Positions 14,173 through 16,448 of a DNA stretch of 16,448 nt are shown piece after piece. The DNA comes from an uncultured Opitutales bacterium (lineage in GTDB: Bacteria; Verrucomicrobiota; Verrucomicrobiia; Opitutales; Intestinicryptomonadaceae): contig URAK01000026.1 in NCBI GenBank assembly GCA_900545705.1, positions 1-16,448 on the forward strand. The letters run 5' to 3'. Position 1 is the first letter of the stretch, and every line of letters begins with the position of its first letter. Position numbers and translations under genes: made by a program. The notes beneath the pieces are model-generated. The model ran no database searches. It saw only the letters and a program-made list of their open reading frames with translations, and had not been told where the DNA came from.

Positions 14173-15273
14173 ATGGAAGGTATTCCGCCAATAGAACCGT
14201 TTTTAATCCGTCTTGAAACTCTCGCCAAAAAGATGGGCGAGCCAGATTTTTACAACGACCAGCGCGAGGCTACGGCAGTCTCGCGCGAGCACCAGCACTT
14301 ATCGAAATTGCGGGACTCTTACAAGAATCTTGAACACACAATCGAGCAAATAGAGGAAAATCGCAAGATAATCGACGAGAATGCGGATCCGGAGCTTGTG
14401 GAGCTTGCCAAGGAGGATATAGACGCGCTTACTGCGTCGATAGAGCCGCTCAAAAACGAGATTTTAAGAATGATGATACCGCCGGACCCGACGGATTCGC
14501 GCAATACAGTAGTGGAAATAAGGGCTGGAACCGGCGGCGACGAGGCCTCCCTATTTGCGGCGGACTTGTACAGAATGTATTGTAGGTATGCCGATTCCAA
14601 AGGGTGGAAGGTGGAGAACCTAAGCTCTAGCGAATCTCCTGCCGGAGGATTTAAGGAAATATGCTTTTTGCTTTCTGGCGAGGACGTTTACCGCTCGATG
14701 AAATACGAGAGCGGCACGCACAGAGTGCAGCGCGTGCCCGTCACCGAGGCGAGCGGCAGAATCCATACTTCCGCGGCGACTGTCGCTGTGCTGCCCGAAG
14801 CCGAGGAGGTCGACATACAGATACCTCCGCAGGACATAGAAATTTCGATAGCCCGCGCGAGCGGTCCCGGCGGCCAGGGTGTCAATACGACTGACTCCGC
14901 CGTGCAGATATTGCACAAACCCACGGGAATGATAGTCAAATGCGCTGACGAGCGTTCGCAGCTTAAAAACAAGACGAAGGCGCTGAAGGTATTGCGCTCG
15001 CGCCTCTTGGAAATAAAGCAGAAGCAGGAGCACGAAAAATACGCCCAAAGCCGCCGCCAACAGATAGGTTCCGGCGACAGGTCGGAGCGCATAAGAACGT
15101 ACAATTATCCGCAAAGCAGAATTACCGACCACAGAATAGGGCTGACGATACATTCCCTGCCGCAGTTTATGGACGGCGATATAGAGGAGATGATACGCGC
15201 CCTCGAAGACGCCGACTACACTCAGAGGATAAAGGAACTCATAGAGGCCGACGAAAAGCAGGCGGCTGTCTGA
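14173..15273 (+). CDS. prfA: Peptide chain release factor 1
   Basis: RF1 reads UAA and UAG stop codons on the ribosome and triggers peptide release. The 366-aa length is normal. The helical N-terminal domain (1-105) is followed by the PCRF domain with EIRAGTGGDEASLFAADL (115-132). The codon-reading tripeptide is Pro189-Val190-Thr191 in RVQRVPVTEASGRIHTS. This is the PxT of RF1, not the SPF of RF2. The catalytic GGQ loop is 233-235 in SGPGGQGVNTTDSAV, and its glutamine is the substrate of PrmC, encoded next. The C-terminus has SDRSERIRTYNYPQSRITDH-type residues (near 297-316), as in the family. The start is ATG 14173. prmC follows after 10 nt, the common prfA-prmC arrangement. Confidence 0.96.
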   Translation: MEGIPPIEPFLIRLETLAKKMGEPDFYNDQREATAVSREHQHLSKLRDSYKNLEHTIEQIEENRKIIDENADPELVELAKEDIDALTASIEPLKNEILRMMIPPDPTDSRNTVVEIRAGTGGDEASLFAADLYRMYCRYADSKGWKVENLSSSESPAGGFKEICFLLSGEDVYRSMKYESGTHRVQRVPVTEASGRIHTSAATVAVLPEAEEVDIQIPPQDIEISIARASGPGGQGVNTTDSAVQILHKPTGMIVKCADERSQLKNKTKALKVLRSRLLEIKQKQEHEKYAQSRRQQIGSGDRSERIRTYNYPQSRITDHRIGLTIHSLPQFMDGDIEEMIRALEDADYTQRIKELIEADEKQAAV

Positions 15274-15283
15274 GATATTTGAA

Positions 15284-16132
15284 GTGCAGAGCGTAATAGA
15301 AATACTGTCAAAGACGGAGGAATTTTTTAGAAGGCACGGAGTCCCTTCGCCGAAGTTGGACGCGCAGTTGCTGCTTGCGCATGCGATGGGGTGCAAGCGC
15401 TTGGAGTTGTTTCTTCGCTATGACGAGCCGGTAATGGGAGAGGCGCTCGAAAGAATGCGCGACTTTGCGAGGCGGCGCGGCCGGCGCGAGCCACTTCAAC
15501 ATATAATAGGGTTTCAGGATTTTTTTGGAGTTCGAATAAAGTGCGACGGGCGGGCGCTGATACCGCGCCCGGAGACGGAGGAACTTTGCGAGATATTGAC
15601 GGAAAAATACTTTCCGGATAAATCGGCCCAGCTTGGAATACTCGATATGGGCACCGGGAGCGGAGCGATAGCAGTTGCTCTTGCAAAGCATTATCCGAAT
15701 GCGAGAGTTTCCGCTTCCGACGCTAGCGCAAAGGCGCTGTCTCTTGCGTCGGAAAATGCGCAAGAGAACGGGGTCAAGATAAATTTTATAGAGTCTGACT
15801 GGTTTGAAAAGGTAGGCGGCAGTTATGATTTGATAGTTTCCAATCCTCCGTATTTGACGGAAGAGGAAGTGGCATCGGCGGAGCCTGAAGTGAGGGAGTA
15901 CGACCCCATGGAGGCGCTCGTGTCGGGCGACTGCGGGTTTGCGGACATAAAAAAAATACTTGCGCAGGCAGCAGGGTATTTGAGCGGGGGAGGGGTTCTC
16001 GCGCTTGAATGCGGCCTTGGGCAGGCGGAGAAGTCGGCGGAATCTTTTGCGGACTTCGGGTTTGCGGGAGCGGAGACATTCAAGGACGCCTCAAAACGGA
16101 CCCGCTTTGCAATTTTCCGCGCGAAAGAGTAG
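15284..16132 (+). CDS. prmC: Release factor glutamine N5-methyltransferase
   Basis: PrmC methylates the glutamine of the GGQ loop of RF1 and RF2 with S-adenosylmethionine, raising termination efficiency. The 282-aa protein has the family's helical N-terminal domain (1-75), then GFQDFFGVRIKCDGRALIPR (76-95) with the linker PRPETEEL, SAM motif I in LDMGTGSGAIAVALA (120-134), and the substrate-glutamine motif NPPY (187-190) in LIVSNPPYLTEEEV. A late LECGLGQ (241-247) and RFAIFRAKE end complete the fold. The start is a GTG at 15284, 10 nt after the prfA stop. No better in-frame start lies between, and no clear ribosome site is present, so translation is probably coupled to prfA. No terminator hairpin is evident just after it, only a short T-run. 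Confidence 0.95.
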   Translation: MQSVIEILSKTEEFFRRHGVPSPKLDAQLLLAHAMGCKRLELFLRYDEPVMGEALERMRDFARRRGRREPLQHIIGFQDFFGVRIKCDGRALIPRPETEELCEILTEKYFPDKSAQLGILDMGTGSGAIAVALAKHYPNARVSASDASAKALSLASENAQENGVKINFIESDWFEKVGGSYDLIVSNPPYLTEEEVASAEPEVREYDPMEALVSGDCGFADIKKILAQAAGYLSGGGVLALECGLGQAEKSAESFADFGFAGAETFKDASKRTRFAIFRAKE

Positions 16133-16240
16133 AGGTTTTTTATTTGTGCTGGCGGGGCAATGGGTTTGAGTCGGCGCAGAAATAGATTTTTTTCTTTTGT
16201 GATAGTTTTAATAAAAGAACGGCGCATGCGAAAAAAAAGC

Positions 16241-16269
16241 TTGCAATATGTTTTACGTTTTTTTCTAAT
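16241..16269 (+). promoter_or_regulatory. Candidate promoter for tRNA-Cys
   Basis: TTGCAA (16241-16246) and TCTAAT (16264-16269) are separated by exactly 17 nt. Transcription would begin near 16276, 9 nt before the mature tRNA 5' end. It is the strongest -10 match found in the window and is placed where a stand-alone tRNA gene needs it. Confidence 0.55.
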
Positions 16270-16284
16270 GAAACTTCTTTTTAG

Positions 16285-16355
<71 letters not shown>

Positions 16356-16365
16356 CTTTTTTTTA

Positions 16366-16395
16366 CCGCAATTCGAGAGAGATTGCGGCTTTTTT
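16366..16395 (+). terminator. Rho-independent terminator after tRNA-Cys
   Basis: CCGCAAT (16366-16372) pairs with ATTGCGG (16382-16388) around a 9-nt loop and is followed by CT and a T-run. It lies 10 nt beyond the tRNA and ends its transcript. A T-run just after the tRNA (16357-16364) precedes the hairpin. Confidence 0.85.
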
Positions 16396-16448
16396 GGGGT
16401 CAACACCAAAGGTTGTGGAATAGGTTGATTTTTTAGATTTGTCTTTCA

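Overview
This window looks like a chromosomal segment from a Gram-negative bacterium with roughly 50 % GC genes and markedly AT-rich intergenic DNA. Lgt, a prepilin peptidase, a signal-peptide protein and a membrane-anchored LolA-like protein point to a diderm envelope. Gene content, weak Shine-Dalgarno sequences and the style of the secreted and anchored proteins fit Verrucomicrobiota (Opitutae-like). That placement is an inference from protein style, not something shown by a marker gene. Almost everything is housekeeping. I found no CRISPR array, insertion sequence, prophage, toxin-antitoxin pair or recognisable defence island.

Layout. (1) 1-393: a bidirectional terminator, then a stop-riddled, coding-like stretch that may be an eroded gene. 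(2) 394-2562, minus strand: lgt followed by sufS. (3) 2627-7461, plus strand: a tight five-gene operon (class III aminotransferase, yggS, aroE, prepilin peptidase, Xer recombinase) whose genes overlap by 1-4 nt at every junction. It diverges from lgt through a 64-nt region containing a 12-bp palindrome. (4) 7462-7960: a 500-nt AT-rich convergent gap with about four degenerate copies of a 37-40 nt repeat and the oadA terminator. (5) 7961-9436, minus strand: a transcarboxylase 5S/OadA-type protein without a biotin domain. (6) 9618-11006: miaB. (7) 11315-12790: a secreted protein of unknown function with a good promoter, a palindrome and a Shine-Dalgarno sequence. (8) 12863-14095: a membrane-anchored protein with an acidic, Pro/Gly-rich N-terminus and a LolA-like C-terminal domain. 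(9) 14173-16132: prfA-prmC, a release factor and the enzyme that methylates it. (10) 16285-16355: tRNA-Cys(GCA) with its own promoter and terminator.

How the genes fit together. Several products bear on translation: RF1, PrmC, MiaB and tRNA-Cys. The aminotransferase, YggS and SufS all use or manage pyridoxal phosphate. Lgt, the prepilin peptidase and the two less familiar proteins concern the envelope. The two least explained proteins are those at 11315-12790 and 12863-14095, and they are the best candidates for new biology here. Nothing in the sequence shows that they form a system together.
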